A stretch of 22,138 nucleotides of DNA from Candidatus Nomurabacteria bacterium (GTDB lineage: Bacteria; Patescibacteriota; Minisyncoccia; Phycocordibacterales; UBA9973), in the NCBI GenBank assembly GCA_020850295.1, contig JADZEV010000034.1:1-22138 (forward strand), written 5' to 3'. How positions within the stretch are numbered: the first letter of the stretch is position 1; every line of letters starts with the position of its first letter. The notes beneath the pieces were generated by a model. It worked only from the letters and a program-made list of their open reading frames with translations. It made no database searches and had not been told where the DNA came from. This document shows positions 8,457 through 15,542 of this stretch, in pieces. Made by a program: the position numbers and the translations under genes.

Positions 8457-10208
8457 ATGAAAATTAATAAAAATCAAACTCAAAAAGGCAACGCTCTAAT
8501 GATAACTATCATACTTTTTGTTGTTATTGCTACTTCTATATCTATGGGACTAGCTGCTCCAACTATAAGTTCTGTTAAAAGCTCAAAAGATGCTATTGAA
8601 TCAAAACGAAGTTATGCCATAGCTGAATCTGGCGTAGAGGATGTTTTTTATAGGTTAAAGACAAATAAAAATGTATCAACAACAGAAACTATAAATATCG
8701 GTAGCCAGCAAGCAGTTACTACTGTAACCGATATTTCTGGTGGCAGAAAACAAATAAATTCTGTAGGAGACAGTTCTAGTAGAAATAGAATCATTAACTT
8801 AATAGTCCAACAAGGAACTGGTGTTTCTTTTAATTATGGAGTTTTAGTTGGACAAGGAGGCTTAGAATTAAGTGGTAGCGGAACAATAAACGGTAATGTT
8901 TATGCAAATGGACCTATAACAGGAGATAGTTCTGCTGTCATTACAGGCACTGCTATTTCTGGAAATAGTCCATCTTTGACAGCAGACCAATCTAACGGCT
9001 CTGGTGTTCCGGCTTATGATGTTGTTTTCGGTAACTCTGGCTCCACACAAGATATAGCTCAAAGTTTTCAAGTTTCTACTGAAAGCCCTTTAAATAAACT
9101 TCAGTTTTATATCAAAAAAAATGGTAGCCCTAGTAATGCAACAGTAAAGATAGTTAATGATTCTAGCGGTTCTCCAGGATCTTCTGTCCTAGCGTCTGGA
9201 ACATTAACAGCTTCATCTGTTACGACCTCTTATGGTTGGGTAGATATTTCATTTAACTCAAATCCGATACTATCTATGAATACTATATATTGGATTGTTA
9301 TAGATGCCAGCTCTTCTGCTAGTAAATATTATATTGTTGGGGCTAATAATGCTGGCTATGCTAACGGAGTAGGAAAAATAGGAAGCTCTCCGAGTACTTG
9401 GAACAATACATCTCCTTCAGGTTTAGATTATTTCTTTAAAGTGTTTTTGGGAGGAGTAAATGGTCTTATAGCTGGTTCATCAGGTAGCCAGTGGAACCAG
9501 CTTCACATAGGAACTATATCTGGTACGGCTCAGGCAAACACTGTTAATTATGTAAATTCTACAGGAGATATATATTGTCAAAATGGTACGGGTAACAACA
9601 AGGCTTGTATTAGTCAGCCAGACCCTGTCTATCAACAATTTCCAGTTTCAGAGGCAAACATAACACAATGGAAAGATGAAGCTGCTTCAGGTGGAGTTTA
9701 TACGGGGAACTATAGTGTTGGTTGGGCAGGAGCAATATTGGGTCCGAAAAAAATTGTTGGAGATCTTTCTGTTGGTGGCGGCGGAACACTAACTCTTACA
9801 GGGCCTCTTTGGGTTACTGGTAATATAACTTTAAATGGTGGCGGAACAATAGAGCTATCACCTTCTTATTCTACAAACGATGGTGTTATTGTTTCAGATG
9901 GAACCATATCTATTTCGGGAGGTGGGCATGCTACTGGTTCAGGCACAGCAGGAAGTTATTTAATGATGCTCTCAACTTCGTACTCATCTAACGCTATATC
10001 TATCTCAGGTGGTGCTGGTGCTGTAATTGCCTATGCTCAAAACGGAACTATATCTATCTCAGGTGGCGCTGCTTTAAAAGAAGCTACAGGTTATAGAATA
10101 ACTGTCTCTGGTGGCTCTAGTATTACCTATGAATCAGGTTTGTCTAACAACAATTTTTCAAGTGGACCAGGAGGTTCTTGGAATATTTCTTCTTGGCGTG
10201 AGCAATAA
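8457..10208 (+). CDS. PilX-like minor pilin with large beta-helix passenger
   Basis: A 583-residue protein. The leader MKINKNQTQKG precedes NALMITIILFVVIATSISMG; as in PilX/GspK there is no Glu5. The helix ends in AESGVEDVFYRL, a PilX-type signature. From about 140 a right-handed beta-helix or bactofilin-like repeat begins (GTINGNVYANGPITG). It is interrupted at about 180-340 by a beta-sandwich module (AQSFQVSTESPLNKLQFYI, then YGWVDISF and YYIVGANNAG) that looks like a jelly-roll or carbohydrate-binding-like domain. The helix resumes near 430 with glycine-rich coils such as TISISGG to the end. PilX/GspK proteins usually have about 170-330 residues, so the passenger is an added surface module, perhaps an adhesive tip; that is an inference. 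It is the last gene of the pilus cluster, and no terminator is visible before tpiA. Confidence 0.8.
   Translation: MKINKNQTQKGNALMITIILFVVIATSISMGLAAPTISSVKSSKDAIESKRSYAIAESGVEDVFYRLKTNKNVSTTETINIGSQQAVTTVTDISGGRKQINSVGDSSSRNRIINLIVQQGTGVSFNYGVLVGQGGLELSGSGTINGNVYANGPITGDSSAVITGTAISGNSPSLTADQSNGSGVPAYDVVFGNSGSTQDIAQSFQVSTESPLNKLQFYIKKNGSPSNATVKIVNDSSGSPGSSVLASGTLTASSVTTSYGWVDISFNSNPILSMNTIYWIVIDASSSASKYYIVGANNAGYANGVGKIGSSPSTWNNTSPSGLDYFFKVFLGGVNGLIAGSSGSQWNQLHIGTISGTAQANTVNYVNSTGDIYCQNGTGNNKACISQPDPVYQQFPVSEANITQWKDEAASGGVYTGNYSVGWAGAILGPKKIVGDLSVGGGGTLTLTGPLWVTGNITLNGGGTIELSPSYSTNDGVIVSDGTISISGGGHATGSGTAGSYLMMLSTSYSSNAISISGGAGAVIAYAQNGTISISGGAALKEATGYRITVSGGSSITYESGLSNNNFSSGPGGSWNISSWREQ
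9994..10070 (+). repeat. 54-bp-period coding repeat in the beta-helix
   Basis: A 23-bp unit (CTATATCTATCTCAGGTGG plus YGCT) occurs at 9994-10016 and 10048-10070 with one mismatch. A weaker copy starts at 9904. Each encodes xISISGG. The 54-bp spacing equals 18 residues, close to one turn of a right-handed beta-helix. Confidence 0.75.
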
Positions 10209-10224
10209 TGCTTAAAAAGTGTTG

Positions 10225-10233
10225 TGCTATAAT
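10225..10233 (+). promoter_or_regulatory. Extended -10 promoter of tpiA
   Basis: TG-C-TATAAT is a perfect extended -10 ending 6 nt before the ATG at 10240. Transcription would start at or next to the ATG, giving a leaderless message. The element also overlaps the region of an upstream GTG (10219), arguing against that codon as the start. Confidence 0.75.
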
Positions 10234-10239
10234 ATCGAG

Positions 10240-11001
10240 ATGATATTACTGATAGGAAACTGGAAAATGGCACCAAAGAAAAGCACTGAAGCATTATCTC
10301 TTGCTAAAAAAACACTAGAAATTGCTCGTAAATATAAAAAATCTATAAAAATAGTCTCTTGTATTCCGTCTATTCATATACCTTTTATTTCGAAAACAAT
10401 TAAAAACACTCTCTACATAGGAGGTCAATCTGTATCTGCGAGCACAGAAGAAGCTCAAACTGGTCTGATAAGTGCAGAAATGCTTGCCTCTTATGGCACC
10501 TCGCACTGTATTGTCGGACACTCAGAATCTAGAGAACGAGGTGAAACAGATGAGCAGGTTTTATCTTCAACCCTTCTTCTTTTACAGAAAAAAATTACCC
10601 CAATTATTTGTATCGGAGAAAAACAAAGAGATGCTCAAGGATGGTACTTAAGTACAGTCAAAAGTCAGATAGAAAGTATCGTTTTGGGTATCCCTAAGGC
10701 TCAACTCAAAAAAATAGTTTTTGCTTATGAACCTATTTGGGCTATAGGAAAAAATGCAGCCAGAGAAGCAACTCCTGTTGAGTGTCGAGAGATGTTAATT
10801 TTTATACGCAAAGTCATCTCAGATATTGTTGATATAAAAACAGCAAATACTATTTCTATTTTGTATGGAGGATCTGTTAATGAGCAAAATGGAACATCTT
10901 TTATTCTTGAAGGTGGAGCTAATGGTCTTTTAGTTGGCAGAATAAGTCTAGATGCAAAAAGGTTTGAACAGTTAGCAAAAACACTTTCTCTAGTTTCCTA
11001 A
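10240..11001 (+). CDS. tpiA: Triosephosphate isomerase
   Basis: A 253-residue cytoplasmic TIM barrel that interconverts dihydroxyacetone phosphate and glyceraldehyde 3-phosphate in glycolysis. The motif GNWKM gives Asn7 and Lys9, VGHSESR gives the electrophile His94, and FAYEPIWAIG gives the catalytic base Glu164. The phosphate-binding segments LYGGSV and GLLVG are present. Length is normal for the family. An upstream in-frame GTG at 10219 would add seven residues, but TIM normally starts just before the first beta strand, as here, and the -10 box covers that extension. pgk begins 1 nt after the stop, so the two glycolytic genes form an operon. Confidence 0.96.
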   Translation: MILLIGNWKMAPKKSTEALSLAKKTLEIARKYKKSIKIVSCIPSIHIPFISKTIKNTLYIGGQSVSASTEEAQTGLISAEMLASYGTSHCIVGHSESRERGETDEQVLSSTLLLLQKKITPIICIGEKQRDAQGWYLSTVKSQIESIVLGIPKAQLKKIVFAYEPIWAIGKNAAREATPVECREMLIFIRKVISDIVDIKTANTISILYGGSVNEQNGTSFILEGGANGLLVGRISLDAKRFEQLAKTLSLVS

Positions 11002-11002
11002 A

Positions 11003-12139
11003 ATGAAAACCTTAAAAGATATAAAAAATATGAAAGGTAAGAGGGCTCTAGTAAGGGTTGATTTCAATGTTCCTATGAAGGCAAACAAGATACTTGATAC
11101 TCGTCGTATCGAAGCTTCTTTTGAAACTATAAAAACTCTTCAAAAAAAAGGTATGAAGGTAATACTAGTTGCTCACTTAGGAGATAAAAAAGCTTCTCTT
11201 AGAACAGTAGCTATATATTTGTCCAAACATTTTCCTGTAAAATTTTTAACTACTAAAATACTAGAAACCAATACAATCATTAATTTGATAGACGAACTGC
11301 CTTCAGAAACCGTGATTTTGTTAGAAAATATCCGCCAATATCCAAGAGAAGAAAAAAATGATCCAAAATTCTCTAAAATACTAGCTACTTTAGGAGACAT
11401 TTTTGTTAACGATGCTTTTTCTGTTTCTCATAGAGAGCACGCTAGTGTTGTTGGTGTAACAGAATATTTACCTAGTTATGCTGGTATCCAACTTGAAAAA
11501 GAGATTAAAACTTTATCAAAATTATTAGATAATAAAAAACATCCATTTTTGTTTATTTTAGGAGGAGCAAAGTTTAGCACTAAAATACCCCTTATAAATA
11601 GATTTATAGATAGCGCCGACCAACTTATTATTACAGGTGCAATACTTAATTCATTCTATAAAACAGCTGGTTTTGAAGTTGGAGTTTCTGTAGTTGAAAA
11701 AGGTTATGAAAAAGAAATAAAAAGCTTGTTATCTTCTCCAAAAATACTTTTACCAATAGATGTTTTAGTTCTTCGTGGACCAAGTAGTAAGAAACTTTTG
11801 GTAAATGAAGTTAGTAGAAGAGATAAAATAGTAGATATTGGTCCGCAGAGCTCGGCTCTTATTGCAGAGAAAATAAAGAAATCAAAAGTAGTAGTTTGGA
11901 ATGGTCCAACTGGTTGGTATGAAGGAGGTTTTACTTTGGCTACTAAGATTTTGGCCAAAGCTATGGTAGATAGCAAGGCGTTTTCTGTTATCGGAGGGGG
12001 AGATACTGGGGCTGTCGTTGATAAAGTTTTAAAAAATAACAAACAAGAAACAAAGCATATCTTTATCTCTACTGGCGGAGGAGCAACCCTAGAATATCTT
12101 GCTACAGGGACACTGCCTGGTGTAAAATGTTTAAAATAG
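11003..12139 (+). CDS. pgk: Phosphoglycerate kinase
   Basis: A 378-residue cytoplasmic enzyme that transfers phosphate between 1,3-bisphosphoglycerate and ADP. RVDFNVP (residues 18-24), DTRRIEAS (Arg35), ENIR (Arg111) and SHREHAS (Arg144) supply most of the substrate-binding basic patch. LGGAKFSTK contains Lys190, and the nucleotide-side motifs WNGPTG, GGGDTGA and STGGGA follow. It is slightly shorter than usual (about 390-415). Two departures are visible. The usual HLGRP is HLGDK, so the arginine equivalent to yeast Arg65 is replaced by Asp61. The loop after K190 reads TGAILNSFYKTAG instead of the common GGGMAYTFLKA type. The enzyme is probably active but divergent. It is the second gene of the tpiA-pgk operon, which ends at a terminator. 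Confidence 0.94.
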   Translation: MKTLKDIKNMKGKRALVRVDFNVPMKANKILDTRRIEASFETIKTLQKKGMKVILVAHLGDKKASLRTVAIYLSKHFPVKFLTTKILETNTIINLIDELPSETVILLENIRQYPREEKNDPKFSKILATLGDIFVNDAFSVSHREHASVVGVTEYLPSYAGIQLEKEIKTLSKLLDNKKHPFLFILGGAKFSTKIPLINRFIDSADQLIITGAILNSFYKTAGFEVGVSVVEKGYEKEIKSLLSSPKILLPIDVLVLRGPSSKKLLVNEVSRRDKIVDIGPQSSALIAEKIKKSKVVVWNGPTGWYEGGFTLATKILAKAMVDSKAFSVIGGGDTGAVVDKVLKNNKQETKHIFISTGGGATLEYLATGTLPGVKCLK

Positions 12140-12180
12140 ACAAGAAAAACCATATATAAATTTCATCATGCTTCTTCACA

Positions 12181-12208
12181 AAAACCCAGGAAAACCTGGG
12201 TTTTGTTG
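12181..12208 (+). terminator. Rho-independent terminator after pgk
   Basis: A perfect 10-bp stem AAAACCCAGG (12181-12190) and CCTGGGTTTT (12195-12204) with an AAAA loop. It ends the tpiA-pgk unit, and the promoter for the next gene begins in its tail. Confidence 0.85.
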
Positions 12209-12234
12209 ACTATTGTTGTCTACAGGAGTACAGT
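12206..12234 (+). promoter_or_regulatory. Possible sigma70-type promoter for the 12252 gene
   Basis: TTGACT (12206-12211) and TACAGT (12229-12234) are separated by 17 bp. Transcription would start near 12241, giving a leader of about 10 nt. This is one of the few places in the window with both a -35 and a -10. Confidence 0.45.
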
Positions 12235-12251
12235 TAAAAAAACCATGCACC

Positions 12252-12728
12252 ATGAAAAAAATACTAACTCTAATGTTACTTTCTATGACAGTGCTCATGG
12301 GAAGTACCGAAAAAGAAAACCAAAGTAAAAAACCTTTAAAAACAAAAACTACTAAAAAAAGATGCGACAAGTGCATCTTAAGTAGCAACAAGGTTATCTC
12401 TGTTGAAGATATTTCTTATTACAGTCACCCGTTTAAAGCTAGGATTTTGAAATCATTTAGCGGTGAAGATACTTCTTATTTTATAAGGATAGATAAGAAA
12501 ATAAAAGACAAAGGTAACACTGTTTACGAAAGATATAATTGTTATTATTTAGGCAAAGGAATAAAAGAGCCTGTGATAATAAACATTTCTTTCAGATACT
12601 ATCTTTACTATGAGGATGAAAATAATTTTATAAAGTCAATAAATATTTTTAATGAACCAATAAAAGACTCCTTTTTTGCGGAGTCTTTTTTATTTAAAAC
12701 CACTTTTTATTTTTTCAGCGAAAGATAA
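12252..12728 (+). CDS. Hypothetical secreted protein
   Basis: From the ATG at 12252 this gives 158 residues; an upstream TTG at 12213 is in frame but would bury the signal peptide. MKKILTLMLLSMTVLMGS is a signal peptide or membrane anchor. It is followed by a very lysine-rich linker (KENQSKKPLKTKTTKKR) and a CDKC pair. The body is aromatic and charged, with predicted beta strands (SYFIRIDKKI, VIINISFRYYLYY). I do not recognise a family. An oddity is that the last 20 or so codons run through a hairpin terminator and into the 3' end of the convergent HIT gene. A one-base loss in the T5 run at 12646-12650 would instead end the protein at TAA 12661-12663, just before the terminator. The annotated C-terminus is therefore uncertain. 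Confidence 0.65.
   Translation: MKKILTLMLLSMTVLMGSTEKENQSKKPLKTKTTKKRCDKCILSSNKVISVEDISYYSHPFKARILKSFSGEDTSYFIRIDKKIKDKGNTVYERYNCYYLGKGIKEPVIINISFRYYLYYEDENNFIKSINIFNEPIKDSFFAESFLFKTTFYFFSER
12662..12691. terminator. Bidirectional terminator between the 12252 gene and the HIT gene
   Basis: A perfect 10-bp stem AAAAGACTCC (12662-12671) and GGAGTCTTTT (12680-12689), loop TTTTTTGC, with a T tail on the plus strand. The minus strand also ends in T's, so it can serve the HIT gene, whose stop (12690-12692) abuts it. It lies inside the reading frame of the 12252 gene. Confidence 0.85.
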
Positions 12729-13097
12729 AGATTCTTCTTTATCTTGGTAAGGAGTATGAGGTCTGCTTGTTTGCATTACTTCCTCAGAAAGATTTCTAGG
12801 TATTAAGTGTATATGGAAATGCGGAACATCTTTTCCTACAACTCCAACTTGAACATAATCACAAGGGATGCCTTTTTCCATAGCCAGTATTATCTCTTTT
12901 GCTTTTATGAAACTTTCAGCTAATAAATCATCTGGAACATCATGTATCCAAGTATATTTTTCTTTTGGTATCAGAAGTGTATGGCCTTTTGTAACTGGGT
13001 CTATATCTAAAAATGCTAAAAATTTTTCATCCTCATAAACCTTAGTAGCAGGTATTTCTCCTCTTATAATCTTGCCAAATACTGTGTCATTTTCCAT
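12690..13097 (-). CDS. HIT family nucleotide hydrolase
   Basis: A 135-residue histidine-triad protein of the HINT branch, cytoplasmic, expected to hydrolyse nucleoside phosphoramidates or AMP-linked substrates. The opening DTVFGKIIRGEIPATKVYEDE is typical of HINT, as are FLDIDPVTKGHTLLIPK and VGKDVPHFHIHLIPR. The triad is His93, His95 and His97, with His95 the expected catalytic nucleophile. It is somewhat longer than the minimal HINT of about 110-115 residues, with a C-terminal tail of about 35 residues. It is divergent from recJ, with 32 bp between the two ATGs. The ATG at 13097 fits a -10 box ending 7 nt upstream. Confidence 0.92.
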   Translation of the reverse strand: MENDTVFGKIIRGEIPATKVYEDEKFLAFLDIDPVTKGHTLLIPKEKYTWIHDVPDDLLAESFIKAKEIILAMEKGIPCDYVQVGVVGKDVPHFHIHLIPRNLSEEVMQTSRPHTPYQDKEESLSFAEKIKSGFK

Positions 13098-13104
13098 GTT
13101 TATT

Positions 13105-13122
13105 ATTTTAACATGTTACAAT
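13105..13122. promoter_or_regulatory. Back-to-back extended -10 promoters for HIT (-) and recJ (+)
   Basis: On the plus strand TG-T-TACAAT (13114-13122) ends 7 nt before the recJ ATG at 13130. On the minus strand TG-T-TAAAAT (13113 down to 13105) ends 7 nt before the HIT ATG at 13097. The two TG dinucleotides abut as a central CATG, so the 18-bp block is an imperfect palindrome. Each -35 region would lie in the other gene's promoter or coding sequence. Confidence 0.65.
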
Positions 13123-13129
13123 CTTTAGC

Positions 13130-14782
13130 ATGACTCCTACGACTCCAAACCCGGATGAATTACAGAAAATACTTCTAGATAGATTAAATCTAAGTGACAA
13201 AGAAAAAAAAGAATTTATTTTTCCAGAATATAAAATAGGCGACCTGTCTTTGTTTGAAGACATGAATATCGCAGTAGATAGGCTTTATCAAGCTATTAAA
13301 AATGGTGAGCAAATAGGTATTTATAGTGATTATGACTGTGACGGTATTCCTGGGGCAGTGGTGTTGATTGATTTTTTCAAAGCTATTAAATATATAGAAA
13401 ATGTTCATGTTTATATTCCTGATAGACATGATGAAGGCTATGGATTGTCGAAGCTTGGTATAGATGAACTCGAAAAGAAAGATGTTTCTCTCATTATCAC
13501 TGTTGATCTTGGTATTACTGCAATTTCGGAAGTTGCTGATGCGCGAAGTAGAAATATAGATGTCATAGTTACGGATCACCATGAGCCATTATCTCCGCCA
13601 GCTGGCGGACTACCAGCAGCTTTAGCTGTGGTGCATCCTAAAAAAGGAACTTACCCAAACCAAGATCCTTGTGGTGCCACTATGGCTTTTTATTTAGTTT
13701 GTGCATTTTTAGAAAAGCACAAAGATGAATTTGGTATAAAAGAAGGATGGGAAAAATGGCTTTTAGATATGGTAGGTTTTGCTACTCTCTCAGACATGGT
13801 GCCGCTTGTTGGAGAAAATAGAATGCTCGCTAGTTATGGCATGATGGTTATGAAGAAGACTCGCAGAATAGGACTTCGGACGCTCTTTGGAGAACAACGA
13901 ATGAACATAGAGAGATTAACAGAAACAGATCTAACCTTTACTGTTGCTCCTCGGTTAAATGCTGCTTCACGAATGTCTTCACCAATGCTTGCTTTCGCAC
14001 TCCTCTCTACAGAAGATCAAAGAGAAGCGCTAGTGATAGCTAAAGAGTTAGAAAAAATAAACAATGAGCGCAAAACTTTGGTTGCCAGAATAGTTAAAGA
14101 ATCTCACAAGAAGCTTGATGCTAGAGACTTACCAGAGATAGTAGTGCTTGGTGATTTGTCTTGGCGTCCAGCCGTTCTTGGTTTGGTGGCTAACAAATTA
14201 CAAGAAACATATAACAGAAGTTTCTTTGTCTGGGGAGAGTCAGGGGATGGTTTTATCAAAGGCTCGTGCCGTATGCTAGACGAGCATCATGCGGCGTATA
14301 TATTTCAGGCTCTTCCTGAAGGGGTACTTCTTCATGCCGGTGGGCACCAAGCAGCTGGAGGTTTTGCTGTAGCGAAAGAAAAGATTCATTTTCTAGAAGA
14401 AGAATTAAATAAAGCTGTAAAAAATGTAAACCATACTGCAGAAGAAAAAGGTAATACTGATGCTATTTCTACAAACTTAAGTGTTGCCACAACAAGGCAT
14501 TTAGAAAAACTTCGTACTCTTGCACCGTTTGGTGTTGGAAATCCAGAACCATTATTTTTGTTTGAAAATGTAAAAGTCTTCATCACTAAAATGTTTGGCA
14601 AAAATAAAGAGCATTTAGAATGCAATTTAGAAGACTCTTTTGGAAAGGCCACAGCTTTTAATTTCTTTACAGACCCTGATATGAAAGAGAAGATTTTCGC
14701 AGGTGCTAGTATTTCATTTGTTGGTACGCTTGAAGCTGGATGGAGAGGAGGTGTGAGAATAAGAATACAGGCTTTGGTATAA
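13130..14782 (+). CDS. recJ: Single-stranded-DNA 5'-3' exonuclease RecJ
   Basis: A 550-residue DHH-family nuclease for recombination and repair. Motif I is YSDYDCDG (Asp67, Asp69, Asp71), motif II has VDLGIT (Asp126), and motif III is DHH at 149-151. LNAASRM follows near residue 280. The DHHA1 domain carries GGHQAAGGF near residue 405, and an OB-like C-terminal domain follows, beginning near LRTLAPFGVGNPEP. Length matches RecJ (about 550-580). It begins 7 nt after a -10 box, without a Shine-Dalgarno motif. Its stop codon overlaps the promoter of the RNase H gene. Neighbouring RNase H and comEC suggest a DNA-processing neighbourhood. Confidence 0.94.
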   Translation: MTPTTPNPDELQKILLDRLNLSDKEKKEFIFPEYKIGDLSLFEDMNIAVDRLYQAIKNGEQIGIYSDYDCDGIPGAVVLIDFFKAIKYIENVHVYIPDRHDEGYGLSKLGIDELEKKDVSLIITVDLGITAISEVADARSRNIDVIVTDHHEPLSPPAGGLPAALAVVHPKKGTYPNQDPCGATMAFYLVCAFLEKHKDEFGIKEGWEKWLLDMVGFATLSDMVPLVGENRMLASYGMMVMKKTRRIGLRTLFGEQRMNIERLTETDLTFTVAPRLNAASRMSSPMLAFALLSTEDQREALVIAKELEKINNERKTLVARIVKESHKKLDARDLPEIVVLGDLSWRPAVLGLVANKLQETYNRSFFVWGESGDGFIKGSCRMLDEHHAAYIFQALPEGVLLHAGGHQAAGGFAVAKEKIHFLEEELNKAVKNVNHTAEEKGNTDAISTNLSVATTRHLEKLRTLAPFGVGNPEPLFLFENVKVFITKMFGKNKEHLECNLEDSFGKATAFNFFTDPDMKEKIFAGASISFVGTLEAGWRGGVRIRIQALV

Positions 14783-14783
14783 T
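14775..14783 (+). promoter_or_regulatory. Extended -10 promoter of the RNase HI gene
   Basis: TG-G-TATAAT, a perfect extended -10, overlaps the last codons and stop of recJ and ends 6 nt before the ATG at 14790. Leaderless initiation is implied. Confidence 0.7.
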
Positions 14784-14789
14784 AAGACT

Positions 14790-15512
14790 ATGAAAATACT
14801 GACTATATATACAGACGGAGCATCTAGAGGCAATCCGGGTCCTGGTGGCTGGGGAGCTGTTCTTATGAGTGATACAAAAGTAGTAGAACTCTCTGGAGCT
14901 CAAAATCCAGCTACAAATAACCAAATGGAACTAGAAGCAGTTATCAAAAGTCTCTCTTATGCAGTTTCACATTTTCCTGGTTACACCATAGAACTTCATG
15001 TCGATTCAACTTATGTTTTAAAGGGCATAGAAAGTTGGTTAAATTCATGGATTCGAAATGGTTGGATGACTTCACTTAAAAAGCCAGTTGAAAATAAATC
15101 TCAATGGCAAAAACTTTTGCGTATTAGAGACGAGCTTGGAAAGAAATTAAACCTAAATAAAGTAGCAGGTCATAGCGGACAAATATATAACGATAGGTGT
15201 GACGAACTTGCTGTGAAGTCGGCCTTAGGAGAAAAAGTAAAATTATTCAAAGGTTCTCTGAAAGATTATAAAAATCTTTTGGAAGAAAATCCTCCAAAAT
15301 CAGAAATTAAAAAATCTTCATCAGGCAGCAAGAAAACGGGGCCGGCTTATTCTTATGTTTCTCTGGTTGATGGTAAGGTTTATGCTGACAAAACATGGGC
15401 AGAATGCGAAAGGAGGGTGAAAGGTAAAAAAGGTGCCAAATACAAAAAGGTTTTCTCAAAAGCAGAAGAGACTTCTTTGGTACAGGATTATACATTGAAT
15501 ACTCTTTTATAA
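14790..15512 (+). CDS. rnhA: Ribonuclease HI with C-terminal hybrid-binding (viroplasmin) domain
   Basis: A 240-residue enzyme that cuts the RNA strand of RNA-DNA hybrids. Residues 1-145 are RNase HI: TDGASRGNPGPGGWG gives Asp9, MELEA gives Glu47, VDSTYV gives Asp72, and NDRCDELA gives Asp138 with His128 in the GHSG loop. Residues 146-186 form a charged Lys/Ser linker. Residues 187-235 match the hybrid-binding or viroplasmin (Caulimo_VI) fold: AYSYVSLVDGKVY, then W-AEC, then GAKYKKVFS. In eukaryotic RNase H1 this domain is N-terminal; here the order is reversed. It is expected to increase affinity for hybrids. Its promoter lies in the end of recJ. Confidence 0.93.
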   Translation: MKILTIYTDGASRGNPGPGGWGAVLMSDTKVVELSGAQNPATNNQMELEAVIKSLSYAVSHFPGYTIELHVDSTYVLKGIESWLNSWIRNGWMTSLKKPVENKSQWQKLLRIRDELGKKLNLNKVAGHSGQIYNDRCDELAVKSALGEKVKLFKGSLKDYKNLLEENPPKSEIKKSSSGSKKTGPAYSYVSLVDGKVYADKTWAECERRVKGKKGAKYKKVFSKAEETSLVQDYTLNTLL

Positions 15513-15529
15513 TTTAAAAAATATTTCTG

Positions 15530-15535
15530 TATAAT
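15530..15535 (+). promoter_or_regulatory. -10 box of the comEC gene
   Basis: A perfect TATAAT ends 7 nt before the ATG at 15543. TG is directly adjacent, without the usual 1-nt spacer. Leaderless initiation is implied. Confidence 0.6.
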
Positions 15536-15542
15536 ATTAATC

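Noticed and set aside
9900..10070. CRISPR-like or intergenic direct repeat
   Set aside because: The repeats are in frame, 54 bp apart, and encode beta-helix turns of a secreted protein; there are no spacers or cas genes.
10219..10239. Upstream GTG as the start of tpiA
   Set aside because: It would add MLCYNIE before the usual start of TIM, and the -10 TATAAT lies inside that extension, so it would not be transcribed from this promoter.
12213..12251. TTG at 12213 as the start of the secreted hypothetical protein
   Set aside because: It overlaps the putative promoter and puts 13 polar residues before the signal peptide; the ATG at 12252 is better.
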